Shown here: one piece after another, positions 11,725 through 24,174 of the stretch
Position numbering within the stretch: the stretch's first letter is position 1
Layout: every line of letters starts with the position of its first letter
Assembly: GCA_949318235.1 (NCBI GenBank)
Contig: OX439132.1
Location: 29,630,243 to 29,694,242, forward strand
DNA: 64,000 nt
Direction of reading: 5' to 3'
Source of the DNA: Ecdyonurus torrentis
Lineage: Eukaryota; Arthropoda; Insecta; Ephemeroptera; Heptageniidae
Made by a program: the position numbers and the translations under genes
Notes under the pieces: model-generated
Told to the model about the DNA's origin: nothing
Databases searched by the model: none
The model's input: the letters and a program-made list of their open reading frames with translations, nothing else

Positions 11725-13794
11725 CCCGAGTAAAATTTTAACGATGACACAACGATGAAATAAGAATGACAAATAAATGCGACACAAAGATGAAATAACG
11801 ATGAAACGTGTCCCATTTCATCGTTATTTCATCGTTAGCCCCATGTTATTTATATGGAGTTAAAAAATAGAAATATTAGCAAAATGAGCAAAATATTTTC
11901 GACGAAATTTCAATGACATAAGTATGAAACAACGATGACATAAGTATGAAACAACGATGACATAAGTATGACACAACGATGACATAAATGAGAAATAATG
12001 ACGACAAAATTATACTACTAGAAATTATCGATGAAATTTCAATGACATATGTATGAAATAAAGATGACAAAAATTTTCAGGATAATTTTAATAATGTAAA
12101 AATATGAAATATCGACGACAAACTTTCAAAGTACACCGCGCGACCACCTCGGAGACCTGCCTGTTAATAAAATCTAGTGCCTATATACCAAATGCTACCT
12201 GCCTAACATGAAATTTTATATACGGGGTTGGAGTTTTCTTCTTTCGTGTAGAGTAGCTCGCATTATATTATATAAAAAAGCTTTCCAAACTCAGTAACCC
12301 AGCATTTTTTAAGTCTCACTTGAAACTTGTTTTGCAGATTTCTTAATTAATTTGTAATCAAGTGAATACTTTTATGCAAATCTAAGTCAGAAAACACAAT
12401 AAATCGTCATTTTTGTAGTAAATTACATATTTTATAAATAATTAAAACTTTAATTACCTGCCCTAAAAAGTATCAAAACCTCCGAAACAAACGAAAAAAT
12501 AGGTATTAATTCTTGACTTTGAAATTTTTTTTTTTCAAGTCTGAGAGTCACCGGAAAAAGCTACTATATTACATTGCACTACCACAAAGATTTTGTACAG
12601 GATTCTAATCATAATATGTATTTATCAAATATATTGCTTGTATTGAATATTAATTAAACGCAACAATGTATTTGCAATATTTAATAATATTTTTTATGCA
12701 TTATTTTATGCATTAAAAAAAAGCTATATAAGTGATTATAATAATTGTCAGTTTTGGCACTAAATTATTACTTTCCATATATTTATGCAATACTAAATTT
12801 TGAATTGTTTGAAACATATTTATAATATATTTTTTTAAATTTTCTTTTAATGCTTGCAATTAATTTGCCTTATCGTACGCGTGTTAAGAAATATATAACA
12901 ATAAAAATTCAATCAATTTAACAATTTTTGTTACGCTTATAGAGTTAATAATAAGCACATTGACTATATTTAAAGCTGATTTAGATTGGCATAATTTTTA
13001 GTAAAATATTAAATTTCATTACATTAATAACTAATATAATATAAAATAATTTTTTTTTTTTTACAATATTGAAAAATACACACTCCGAAACCGTTAGCAT
13101 GCATTTTTGCACATAGGAAAAAAAAATCTATATATAATTATGTCAGTAGTAATTTTAATCAAACACGTTATATTTTAATATAGATTAATTATTTAATTAT
13201 ATATATAATATGATATTTTTCTATCAATCTACCAGCTAAAACCGAAAATTCGATGACTTAAAGACGACATAACGACGACATGAAATTTTTTGTTTTTACA
13301 AAAATGAAATAAGTATGACAGCAAAAAATTATTGATGAAATAACGATGGCAGTTTTATTTTTCAAAAACCTAAATGCGACACAACGATGACAACGATTAA
13401 AATTCAATATGTATGAAATAACGATGACACGAAGAAATAATAATTTAAATTATTATTTCTTCGTGTCATCGTTATTTCATACATATTGAATTTTAATCGT
13501 TGTCGTCGTTGTGTCGCATTTAGGTTTTTGAAAAATAAAACTGCCATCGTTATTTCATCAATAATTTTTTGCTGTCATACTTATTTCATTTTTGTAAAAA
13601 CAAAAAATTTCATGTCGTCGTTATGTCGTCTTTTTGTCATCGAAATTTCATTGTTAGACATTTTAAAAAAATTATTTTTGTGACTTTGTCATACTTTGTC
13701 TTCATTAAATCGCAGTTGTGTCATCGTTATGGGACATTTCATTGAAATTTCATTGCAAAATCATAGAAATGTCATACTTAGCGTTCTACTCGGG
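11725..13794. mobile_element. 2.07-kb fold-back element made of degenerate 'cgatga/aagtatga' words
   Basis: It is bounded by inverted CCCGAGTA (11725-11732) and TACTCGGG (13787-13794); imperfect similarity continues inward. Much of its outer sequence consists of short related words (acgatgac, ataagtatgaaac, aacgatgaaata) on one strand in the left part and their complements on the right. Three 21-bp tandem units lie around 11930-11995. It contains the near-perfect palindrome 13250-13643. There is no transposase frame and no clear target duplication. The class is not recognised. Confidence 0.7.
13250..13643. repeat. Near-perfect palindrome, arms of ~197 bp, no spacer
   Basis: The arms meet at taattt|aaatta (13446/13447) and match base for base over most of their length. 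Differences are few (for example gatgacaacg against cgttgtcgtc). An RNA copy would fold into a hairpin of about 195 bp, within the VAT1 intron. Confidence 0.88.
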
Positions 13795-15059
13795 CAGCGA
13801 TTAATTCGCATCACATCAATATAAGATTCATGCTCTTTGCCTTGCGTGACTGAAATAATTTTCAAGAAACACATTTTATGCATTCAATTTATATCTGAGT
13901 ATTAAATAACGCAAAGTGATAAATAAAATAATTTTAGTTTACCATTTGCATCATATAATATAGTTTTCTATAACGTAATATATTTCAATATAGCAATTTT
14001 ATTAAACTGTAATGATATGTAATTTGATAAAATTTGAAGCGGTAATTGCTTTTCTATTATTATTCTATTTAGTATTATTCACTATAATGAAGTTATGTAG
14101 TTAATTATATACAGTACAGCATGCAATACATCATTATGTCTATCATTATGATCATTGTACTGTATACTCCAGCTCCTTGCTAAAGGAAATCTAATATTTT
14201 AATAGCAGCTATAAGGGATTTTATATTTTGTGCACTTCTCTCACTCTCTCTCTCTCTCTCTCTCTCAACAAATGAGACCCCACGTGGCCAAATTCAGTGG
14301 CTGACACATCATACATTACAATAATGATTTTACAATTTTTAGTTATACTACACATTTTTTACCAAAGTATTTTGTGTTTTACATTGCTATAATTTTTTGT
14401 TTTAGTAGATTGTATAACTATGATTTTTGTCTACTCAAATTCAACTGTTATTAATTTCTTTCTACTACAATCATATATAAACAATTAAAATAATCAAAAT
14501 ATATTACTATAAAATGTTATGGAATTATAAATAAATTAAATAATAATTCAATAATATATGTAAACATTCATTTGTTTTAAATCTTAATATTTTACGGCAT
14601 CACTGTTAATAATACATAAAATTGTTCGTAACCGATAAGCTTAAGTAAACTGATCCTTGTATTCTTGTGGAACAAAATGGAAACAAAGCTTGATAAAAAT
14701 ATATATCCCTTTGCTCTATATTATGTTTCCTGTTTATTGTAATATTTAATACATGAACAAGTATAATTGTTATTAAACATAACACCCTTGCATTGTCGTA
14801 ATGTCTTTGACTTAATATCATATTCGTATAAATAAAACATTTATGCAACAAGATGTTGTGTAAACATATTAAATTTCCGTTTTGCTAAACAATATAATTA
14901 TTTCTATATACTTCATATTATTTTCAATTAGGATGTGGTATTATATTATATCACTTCCTATTATATGATATTATATTTTACTGTTTGCGTGCATACAACA
15001 TGCACACGCTTATTCTGCTGTAGTTTGTATTTATCATAAACATGTATCGTGTGTTACAG

Positions 15060-17185
15060 GAGGATCAAAAGCAAACTGAGTCCAAAGTGGACTCACCTCA
15101 ACAACAAGAGTCTAAAATTGAAGAGACTCAAATCAATGGTACTCCAGATGAGAGTAAACAAGTACAGAATGACGTCGTTAAAGATTCAGATAATAAGAGT
15201 CCTTCTGAAATTATAGAAGAAAAGATTCAATTAACTGAATCTGAATCCAAACTTGAGAATCCAGAAAAGAAATCTGAAAATATGGCTCGAGTTGAGGAAG
15301 GTTGGAGTGGTCAAGATCCAGATGAGAGAATGGAGAAACATTTTGCACTTGCTGTTCGAGTTACTGGATTTGGAGGATATGAGAAATTACAGGTAAATAT
15401 AAAGTACAGTATTTCAACTGTTTTATTTATATATAATGAATATTTTGAACGGATTAAAGTACTGAATTTATAATACATATAATATCTGATATAGCGTAGT
15501 TTTGGCATTGAAACATAATTTTATTTCTTTGTATCAATGATACAAGGTAATGTACAAGAGTGTCGTTACATCGTTAAAGAATCTAAAATTTCAATTTGTA
15601 AATTAAATATAGCAGAAACTGGTTTATTATTATTATTTGCATTACATATTCAGTACATATTCTTAGCATCTTTCAAACATGAAATGTTGGATTAAACAAA
15701 ATAATATATAATTTATTTATAGTTATAATAACGATGACTTGCTTACAGACTAAAAGTCACGAAGCATTGGAAATTCAAAACATTACGTAGCGCGGATGTT
15801 TTTGCCAATATTATTCAGAGAACTGTGGAATGCAATTACGTAATTATACATAATGTGAAAATTTATAGCTGTCTCGATCAAGGATTTATTTGCAATTTAC
15901 ATTTCAAGTACACGCACTTAAGAAGTTTTGTTAGTAATGGTAAAAAAATGTAAATTATAATTTATATCTTCATGTTTTGTGCATGAAGTTTTTGCATAGA
16001 GCTAGAAATATATATCATCAATTAAGTGCTAGAATAAAAACAAGTGTAAAAGTTTTTTTTTAAATTTCATTAATACATGCTACTTTTAGCAATAATGCAT
16101 ATTGATTGACATTTTGGATGTATTAGCCATATATTGGTAAGTTAAAATAATAATAAAAAAACGTATGTTTGTCTTATTAATACTTTAATTTATTTTACTA
16201 ATCTTTATTATATATTCTTCAGTATTCATTTACTCAAGAATTAAAACAAATAAATTGATCAAACAATTAAAATACATATATTAAACGAATTCTTATATTT
16301 CACTTTTCACATATATATTTTTTTTCCGCCTTATTATATTAAGATTCGAATTTTTGTAAAAAGGGGGTTTAAAACTAAAACGTTTATTATTTTTATTCGT
16401 CGTCAACAGCATCCAAATGTAATGAAAACAAAGTCACACACACCCACTACTATAATATAAATACTCACTCAGTGGACGAGTCATGAAGTGAGAAAAAAAC
16501 CACAACCCGAATCTTTACGTTAAAACAAAAATATCTGTTCGCGTCGTGCAGCTCTAGTTACTTTTGCATTACGTGAAAAATACTTCTTTGTGTAAATCTA
16601 AAATAGTGACTCACAACTCTTTCTTTTTGTCTATACGTTTAAAATGATCGTCTTTGATGTCACGTTTTAACTGTTTGCTTACATAATAAAAAAACATAGA
16701 AACTATTTTATTTTATTATACCATTATACTTTACGTACTACAAATTTAATAATTGTATTATTATTATTGCTATAATATGCCATAATATGCCTATTCATAT
16801 ACGAATACGACCTTGAAAGGTATGAAAATGTTTTTCTCAGAATAAAATATAAGTTTGGGAAAATATTTCTCTATATTAGTGTTAGTTGGAATGCTACAAT
16901 ACGACAAATTACTACAATAAAAATAAATAAATAACTTTAAGAGAGAGAGAGAGAGAGAGAGACCGAGAGAATGTAATATATTTTAATTAAACTATTGTTA
17001 TTTAAATAAGCACTGCTATAGGTAATAGCGAAAAAAAGTATTAGCTACTGTTATTTTAAACACAATATAATTGTATGAATAATAACAACAATAGTAAAAT
17101 ATATACAGTGAAAGTTGAGCTGGTGCAGGGTAAAACTTAAGCAGTTCATATTAAGTTATTTATTAAAATAACTCAGTTATGTTAT

Positions 17186-17253
<68 letters not shown>

Positions 17254-19119
17254 AAAAAAGTCATATTTTAATTTTTTTAGGTTTCAAAAAAATATAATTA
17301 TTACATTGTTACTTATATTGGTTCAGGTCGAGCAGGTGGAGGTGCCTCTAGATCTGCCCGCGGGTCACGTGGAGGTGCGCGTACATGCATGTGGCATGAA
17401 CTTCGCCGACTTGTACACACGACAGGGGTTGTTGCGAGACCGAAGCCCACCCTTCACACTGGGCATGGAGTGCACTGGACAAGTAGTGGCTCTCGGAGCA
17501 GAAGTTGAGGACATCAAAGTAAGGACAATCAGATTGAAAATAAAATAAATATATACCTTTGCATCTACTAATGAGTAATGATGTATTTTATCGTTACCAG
17601 GTTGGTGACCGCGTGGCGTGCTACCAGTACTCAGGAGGGTTGCACCAGGAAAGTGTGGTGTTACCAGCCACGTGTTGCTTCCACCTGCCAGACGATATCA
17701 GCTTCGAGGACGGAGCTGCATTGATCGTCAACTACCTTACCGCGTATTTCTGCGTGATCGACATTGGCAACTTACAGCCTGGGCAGAGCATGCTCGTGCA
17801 CTCGTGTGCAGGTAATTGTAAAATTATAATAAGACAGTAAAAATATATAAAGATTGCTGAACATTTTTTTCCCTGGTCAAATACGAGAGCTCTGACAAGA
17901 CTAATTTGTTCCAAGTGATGTAAATTTAATCCACTTTATTTTCCCAGGTGGAGTGGGGTGGGCTGCCACACAGCTGGCTCACACTGTACCTGACGTGACG
18001 GTATACGGCACCGCGTCCTCTCAAACCAAGCACGAGGCGGCACGAGAGAACGGTGTAGCACAAATCTTCAGCCAGGATACGTACGAGCGTGATTTGTTGG
18101 AGATTTCTCCTGGAGGAGTCCACCTTGTGATTGACAGTCTCGGAGGAGCAAATTTTGCAGTCAGCCAACGACTTCTCAAACCACTAGGACGTGCCGTGCT
18201 CACTGGTAACCTAATAATAAATTAAACTCTATTTTTTTTCTAATGTAAATGTAATTTTTGTTTTTATAAAGATATCAAAACGAATAAAGTTATGTTGTTT
18301 TACTTTGTAATAAAATTATATATTCAAATATATTTGCTAATCTTAACAACTTCAAAAACTATTAATAAATTCCAAATGTTCATAAATATAGTATTATCAT
18401 TTCTTAAAACAATTTATAGCAAAAAGTGGCCAGGTTTATAGTGTATGGCATTAGATTGAAGAGGTGCACCAGTTTCTTCTTCAGAGTTTTGATATATGTT
18501 AAAAATGATTTAAATTAAAATAACATTATATATTTTGCAGGAGTAAGCAGCGTGATGCAAAACGAGCGTAAGCTTAGTTTTTGGGCAATGCTGTGTATGT
18601 GGTGGCGCACACGCAACGTGTCACCCACCGACCTGGTGATGCGCAGCATGGTGGTGGCTGGTCTGCACCTCGCCTTCCTCATGAGGGATGATTTGCCACG
18701 TGTACGTAAAGCCATGGGCAAAATCTTCCAGCTCTTCAAGGAGGGCAAGATTAAGCCACGCATTGATTCAGTCTGGCCATTTGAAAAGGTACTTTCCATT
18801 TGATACACTATATGGTTTTAAGGGTCTCATAATTAATAATAATAATAATGAATGGTTTTTATTAGAGGTCAAAAAAGGTAAAAATCTGCTTATGGTCCTC
18901 TGAATTATTGAATAATTATAAATATAGTTATGACTTATGAGTTATATTTTTATCAATGCATGAATGTTTTGTGAAATCTTCAAGAGTCATGCCTTAGAAA
19001 TTTTATAATAATTGAATACTATATAAACAAATATTTCTACACAGGTTGTGGATGCCACTAAGACGCTACAGGAGCGACGAAACATCGGCAAAGTGATTCT
19101 CAAGCCTGTCGTCAAGTAA
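15060..19119 (+). CDS. VAT1: VAT1-type quinone oxidoreductase (MDR superfamily)
   Basis: Six coding exons join in phase: 15060-15392, 17327-17518, 17601-17811, 17948-18205, 18541-18788 and 19045-19119 (stop TAA). They encode 438 residues from the first exon base, or 364 from the in-frame Met at 15282. Family landmarks in order are GFGGYEKL; the GroES-like segment with CGMNFADLYTRQG and LGMECTGQVVALG; the core NYLTAY and GNLQPGQSMLVH; the nucleotide-binding glycine motif AGGVGWAATQ across an exon junction; VYGTAS, SLGG, and the C-terminal KPRIDSVWPFEKV and IGKVIL. VAT1 proteins are NADPH-dependent, zinc-free MDR enzymes linked to synaptic vesicles and the outer mitochondrial membrane. The first ~75 residues are acidic/Gln-rich, as in other VAT1 N-termini. 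The true start is unresolved: an upstream exon, the ATG at 15042 or the Met at 15282. Confidence 0.93.
15393..17326 (+). other. VAT1 intron
   Basis: 1.9 kb with a (GA)n run near 16941-16962 and a (CT)n run at 17189-17252. The latter lies 75 bp before the acceptor ggttcag (17326) and could act as an extended pyrimidine tract. No gene is seen. Confidence 0.7.
17189..17252. repeat. (CT)n microsatellite near a VAT1 acceptor
   Basis: About 64 bp of CT dinucleotides ending 75 bp before the exon at 17327. Confidence 0.95.
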
Positions 19120-20298
19120 ATCAAAGTTACTGTGCAAGGGGCGGTCTTAATAATTGAACTCAGAATTATTCATGCCAAATGGAAATATAGGTCCTTTTAT
19201 TATAGTTAGTCAGGTTGTCTCTTAATTATATTTGTTATTAATATCAATCTTAAAGCACATTGTAATTTAGTGTCTTAAAGTGATTGGAAAAAAAAAAAAA
19301 TTTATTTTACTGTTATTTTTAAAATTCTCTTAGTTTTATTTTAAGTCAAAGCATCGATAAGGATCTAACTATAATCTTATCCAATTAATTTCATTACATC
19401 TTGAATGTTTTTTTAAACCGCCCCCTATAGAATATTATTCAGAAGACTTTTTTGTTGCTGTGAAGTTAATTTTAATGTGTTTTGTGTCAAGTATCAAGTT
19501 TTAAAACAATCGTAATTTTGTGCCACGTATATGAAGTGAAGATGAACTTTTTAAAACTGCAAATTATTATTATTATGTTCTACAATTAAAATATATTGAG
19601 CTATATTAAGCTTTTTCAAACAATTAAAATAAATTTATTCTCTTTATAAAATTTTCATTATTTCATACTAAACCTACATTAAAAAAAAACTCCGTTTTTT
19701 TTTTCTTTCAAATTTATGATAACTTAATGACATGCAACTGATCAAGTCAATTAGCATCATATCATTTTTATTATGGTTTTTAAATTAATAAATGAGTAAG
19801 AAAATATAATGCCAGGATCAACTAAAAAAATTTAATAATGCCTGCTTTATTTTATCATATCTCTATTCATTTTTAGTTTACATATGCTATAATAACTGCA
19901 AACTATAATATAATCTTTTCATTTATCCATTAAATTTGAATTATTTGATCAATTTAATGCACAATAATTAATTATACTTTTATATACTTTCTTTTGCGTA
20001 TTCAAATAATAATAAAAGCAGGTATGAATGACGATCATAATATCAGTTTTTGCCATGCAGCAGTCATCATTTAAGAACATTTTACTATACTTCTCCTTTC
20101 GTCCAGTTCTGTATTGTTACTCAATACTAGTGCAAGTTATTAACAAACCACAATTATTATATTAGTACCTTAGTACCTTACCATTTGAAAACTTACGCTT
20201 TATTGTAAATGAGAAAAACTCTATGAACTTGAATGGTGGTATTTATTATAATATAAAAATGTATACACCACAAATAAAATTTAATTCTATTGCACTAC
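19120..20298. other. VAT1 3' UTR and intergenic sequence
   Basis: AT-rich with several AATAAA-type signals (for example near 19627-19635). No coding frame is supported. Confidence 0.55.
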
Positions 20299-20651
20299 GG
20301 AAATATATGGTTAAAGCAGGTGAGCATCATGACACCTTTCGGAATAAACCTTTTCCGTAGGGTCTTTTTTAGGCTTACCAGACCTCAGGCTCAACCCGTA
20401 CGTTATCATGATAATGGGCTCGACTACCAGATCTGTGCGACCCGGACCACTGGCTCTAGGAGAATCCAAGAGTTGGCAGTATCCGCGTTAAAAGAAAGCA
20501 AGAAAAAAAAAAAGCATGCAAGTACATCGTGGCGAAACTGCAAAGCACAGCCCGGTTTGGCATCGGGCTAGTCCTTGTACGGTTTTACCCATCCAAGTAT
20601 TGACCACGCTCGACGTTGCTGAACTTCGGTGATACATCGGGAAATATATGG
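20299..20651 (-). mobile_element. 5S rRNA-derived SINE with 12-bp target duplications
   Basis: The body is 20311-20639, flanked by exact direct repeats GGAAATATATGG at 20299-20310 and 20640-20651. Read on the minus strand it begins with about 47 nt (20633 down to 20587) that match the middle and 3' part of 5S rRNA, including CACCGAAGTT, AGCAACGTCG and TACTTGGATGGGT, with a handful of mismatches. This contains the 5S internal promoter intermediate element and box C region. After the head come a unique middle, a T run near 20500-20510 and a tail ending ...CACCTGCTTTAA. 5S-headed elements are SINE3-class retroposons. The 5' portion of 5S is missing or diverged. Confidence 0.85.
20587..20633 (-). 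pseudogene. 5S rRNA-like segment (SINE head)
   Basis: This 47-nt stretch is recognisable as 5S rRNA positions around the loop A/helix III region and beyond. The downstream 5S sequence decays after GGATGGGT, and the 5' third is not recognisable. It is therefore not a functional 5S gene. Confidence 0.85.
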
Positions 20652-20825
20652 AAGCCTTCATAATGTATTGTATACCCATATGTAGCATACAGTATAATTT
20701 GATATCATGCACAGTGTATACGTACGTATAGACTATGGTGATATAAAACCTTATTATTCTGCTGTTTTATGTTTTTTATATGCAAGGTATTTGAGTCGAG
20801 AGATTAATATTTGTATATTTATTTA

Positions 20826-21106
<281 letters not shown>

Positions 21107-21869
21107 GATCTCTTGGCTCAAGGACCTTGTATATGCAAATAAATACAACAAAAAAAGTCAAATGACTCATCAACAAAAAGGAATACCAATACATATCCTG
21201 GCAGTATGGTTTACATGAAGTAAAAAAAATGTATAACTAAAATACTCTCATCCTGCATCAATTTTTGTTTTAATATTTCTGTCAATAATCAATTTCAGTC
21301 GAGAAACATTTTATTTCATTTCATAGCATTGAAATACGTATAATATTTTTCAATAATAATAAAAAATGATTACATCGTTAAGAAAATATTTTTTTGGGGA
21401 AAATAAAAATTATTTTTAAAAAATGCTAAAAAAATAGTTCAATTGAGAATTTTTACGTTTTTATTAAAAACTTCTACAAATTTTAATGTCATAAAATATT
21501 AGAACTATTATACAGTAGAAAAGTATTTAAATAAGAAATATAAGCGAGAAAAAAACTTTACAGCATAAATTGTAATATAACCTTGATTTTTGCATTGTGT
21601 TTTGATAATGTAAAATTATTATGAAAGTAAATAAAAATAGTTTACTTCTTAAAATCTATTAAGCACCAAGGACATAATAAATTTGCCTATTGATTGATTT
21701 TTAAAAATCATTGAATTGTTATAAAGGATAACAAAAAAAAATTAGCATTTCAATCATTAACTTCCGAGCTATGGAAATAGCTGGCAGTTCCGGTTACCTT
21801 CAAAATATATTTCCTATTTTATGAGTTGAACTTGTGGTTCTGCAGATAGACTGAAAGACGAGAGGCAGC

Positions 21870-24174
21870 ATGAGGGTCACTGTAAGTTAACAAAACTCAC
21901 CAATTAATTGACATAAATAGTAAACTTAAGCTTTCGATTCTTCAATTATTAAATTTATATCTAAAATATTTAGTACAATATAGTATAAGGTATAAAATTG
22001 TGTTTGTTAAAAGAATATCATAACTATAAAAATTTGAGTGAAAAGAAATCGAACCTAAATTAAATTTTGAGTGAGTAAATGAACTAATTTTCATTAAAAT
22101 TTACGAATAAAACTATTTCAAATAATTAGTAACGTTATTTTTCTAACACTATATTATTAATATATTATTATATCAATTAAAACTGCTGTAGTTGGGCTAA
22201 ATTGAGAGGTTTAATGTTGCCCAATAAAAGCTGTAAATTATTATTAGTACAAAAGTGCTTGTATAAATTCCCAAGAAACAGAGTTTTGAAGAAGAAGAAA
22301 AAAATGCATTTTATAGAATTTCTAATATGAGTTTGCAAATTCTTATAAAGTGACTATATTTATAGTAATTATTGCAATTTATATTTCATTTCGGGTAATA
22401 ATTACTTATAAATAATACTTGTAATGTTGAAGCAATAAACTCATTATTTATGCAAGATTCATCTAACTAAAATTAAAATCTGTTTTGTTCAGATGAATAA
22501 AATAACAATTCACCACACAGGTTTTTTAATTTAGACAAAAATATAAGTATTTTTTAAAGGTTTGGAGGGTTTTTTATTCTTCTGGAAATTATCCCGCATT
22601 AAATATGCTGAAAAAAAAAATTTAAATTATAATAATTTTTTTTAAATTTTAAAATTACTTATTCATGAGAACTAAATTTTAATTGCTTTTGCTACGACAT
22701 TCTACTACAGAAATATAGTGCTTCAATATGCAAAACGCAACGCTGTATTGTATTTAATATAATTACATAATATTTCCATACAGCAGTAGTAAATACAGTA
22801 TAATCAAATTTACGATGATCTAATATACAGATTGACAATTTCGTAGCAAAAAATAATAATAATAATAAATAAAAAAAAAAAAAAAAACTACGATTTCAAA
22901 GTCACCGTGTTAAAAAGGAAGTTCAGGGGTTACAACATTGCTTCTTTAATTTTAGATAATGAGAAGAACTGTTCATAAACTCATATATCATGACCCAAAG
23001 CCCTTCCGTAGCCCCACAAACTCGTGATCATCATGCGAGATATGCAACTTCGTCCCGTATCTTTTACATCTTATTTACGGGTTGCATATCTCGCAGGATT
23101 AGTGCAAGTTAAAGGGGCTACTATGGGGCTAAAGAAGGACTTTGGGCCATCATAATATGTAAGTTCATGAAAAATTCTTCTCATTATTTAACATTGAAGA
23201 AGCCATGTTGTAACCCCTGAACTTCCTCTTTAAGGACTTGCTTCAACATTATGTCTTCTTGTTGTCGTCTCAGTCTGTAAATTTATAAATATGCAATGCT
23301 TTTAAAATTTCAGTTATTGCTGCTATTTGCTGTTGCAGTCTCCGTATGTTTGGCGGGACCAACAAAGAGACCAAAGACTACTACAGTTGAAAGCAAAAGT
23401 ATCCAAGCTATCACGAATGCTAAAGAAGACAAACCCGTGGCTCAAGCTGGAGTAGAGACGGTTACTTATCAGTCGATTGAAGCCCATAAGATACAAAAAG
23501 GTGGATCTCAGCAGAAAAGTGGGGGTCAAAAAACAGCAGGAGGCAAAAAACAGCAGGTAAAACAACAGCAAGCAAAACCACAACCAAATAAGAATAATGC
23601 AGGCCAAAAAAATAAAAACCCAGCAAACAATTCTCCTAAAGCTCCTGCAAAAGCAACACAAAATGGGAAGAAGAAAACAGGACAGAAGCAAGCAGGACAG
23701 AAGCAAGCAGGCAAGGGTCAAAAAGGACGAAGTGGAGCAAAGCCTAAGAAACAACAGTGGTATGGAGAGGACCCTTCTTTTACTGATCCTGCATATGGTT
23801 CCGATTCTCCTTATTCTCCCGGACTTTTTGATGAAGCGTTAGGAAGCTCAAAGGATGGGGAGGACGATTTTGAATACCCAGATTACAATGCCTTATCTGA
23901 TCCTACTTTCTTTTATTATATGCTTGAGATTTCATATGGAAAGAAGAGGAAAGAAGGTAAACATCGAGATAGCTCTGAGGAATCATACGAAGATTATGAT
24001 TACGATGATCATGATCGATACAGAGATAGGCATCATGGCTCTCACGAGGATGATTCACATGAAGATAGGGATGGTAAATACGGTAGACATCGGGGTAGGG
24101 GAGATAGAAAGTCGAGTCATGAAGAAGATGATGATGAAGACTACTATTACAAGAAAACAATTATTAAGGGCTAA
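21870..24174 (+). CDS. Secreted disordered protein with basic K/Q/G block and acidic D/H/Y/R tail
   Basis: Two exons: 21870-21881 (MRVT, donor act|gtaagt, phase 0) and 23314-24174 (acceptor aaatttcag, stop TAA), 290 residues. The join restores a clear signal peptide (MRVTLLLLFAVAVSVCLA, cleavage about residue 18-19). Reading from the ATG at 23296 instead would translate the acceptor, so the spliced start is preferred. Residues ~60-155 are rich in Lys, Gln, Gly and Asn with repeats such as GQKQAGQKQAG. A Tyr/Asp/Pro segment (WYGEDPSFTD) follows, then residues ~215-285 are dense in Asp, Glu, His, Arg and Tyr. I recognise no domain. An extracellular-matrix, cuticle or mineral-associated role is a guess from composition. 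AATAAA lies at about 24200. Confidence 0.82.
21882..23313 (+). other. Intron of the secreted-protein gene
   Basis: 1.43 kb between gtaagt and aaatttcag. It contains the TTAA-flanked MITE 22914-23229, which ends about 80 bp before the acceptor. Otherwise AT-rich. Confidence 0.75.
22914..23229. mobile_element. TTAA-flanked hairpin MITE, 316 bp
   Basis: TTAA target duplications at 22910-22913 and 23230-23233 enclose 25-bp terminal inverted repeats (AAAGGAAGTTCAGGGG... and its complement, one mismatch). Inverted similarity continues inward, including gcgagatatgcaact and gggttgcatatctcgc. TTAA duplications are typical of piggyBac-type transposition, so this is probably a non-autonomous piggyBac-like MITE. 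Confidence 0.85.

Larger units (their letters stand above)
10655..15059 (+). other. Large 5' intron of the VAT1 gene
   Basis: About 4.4 kb if the 5' exon is correct. It is dominated by the fold-back element at 11725-13794. A tiny possible exon (acceptor ttatcag, ATG TAT AAG AAT, donor gtaagg near 10770-10804) has the right phase 0 but is too small to call. A (CT)n run lies near 14238-14268. Confidence 0.5.

Noticed and set aside
12000..13683. CRISPR-like or coding interpretation of the regularly repeated words
   Set aside because: Eukaryotic context, no fixed repeat-spacer period; the pattern is a fold-back element with degenerate words.
20587..20633. Functional 5S rRNA gene
   Set aside because: The 5' third is absent and the 3' end decays; direct repeats show it is the head of a SINE.
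23323..23754. Minus-strand frames with Cys/Leu-rich content opposite the secreted-protein exon
   Set aside because: Shadow of the Lys/Gln/Gly coding strand, which has a signal peptide and splice support.
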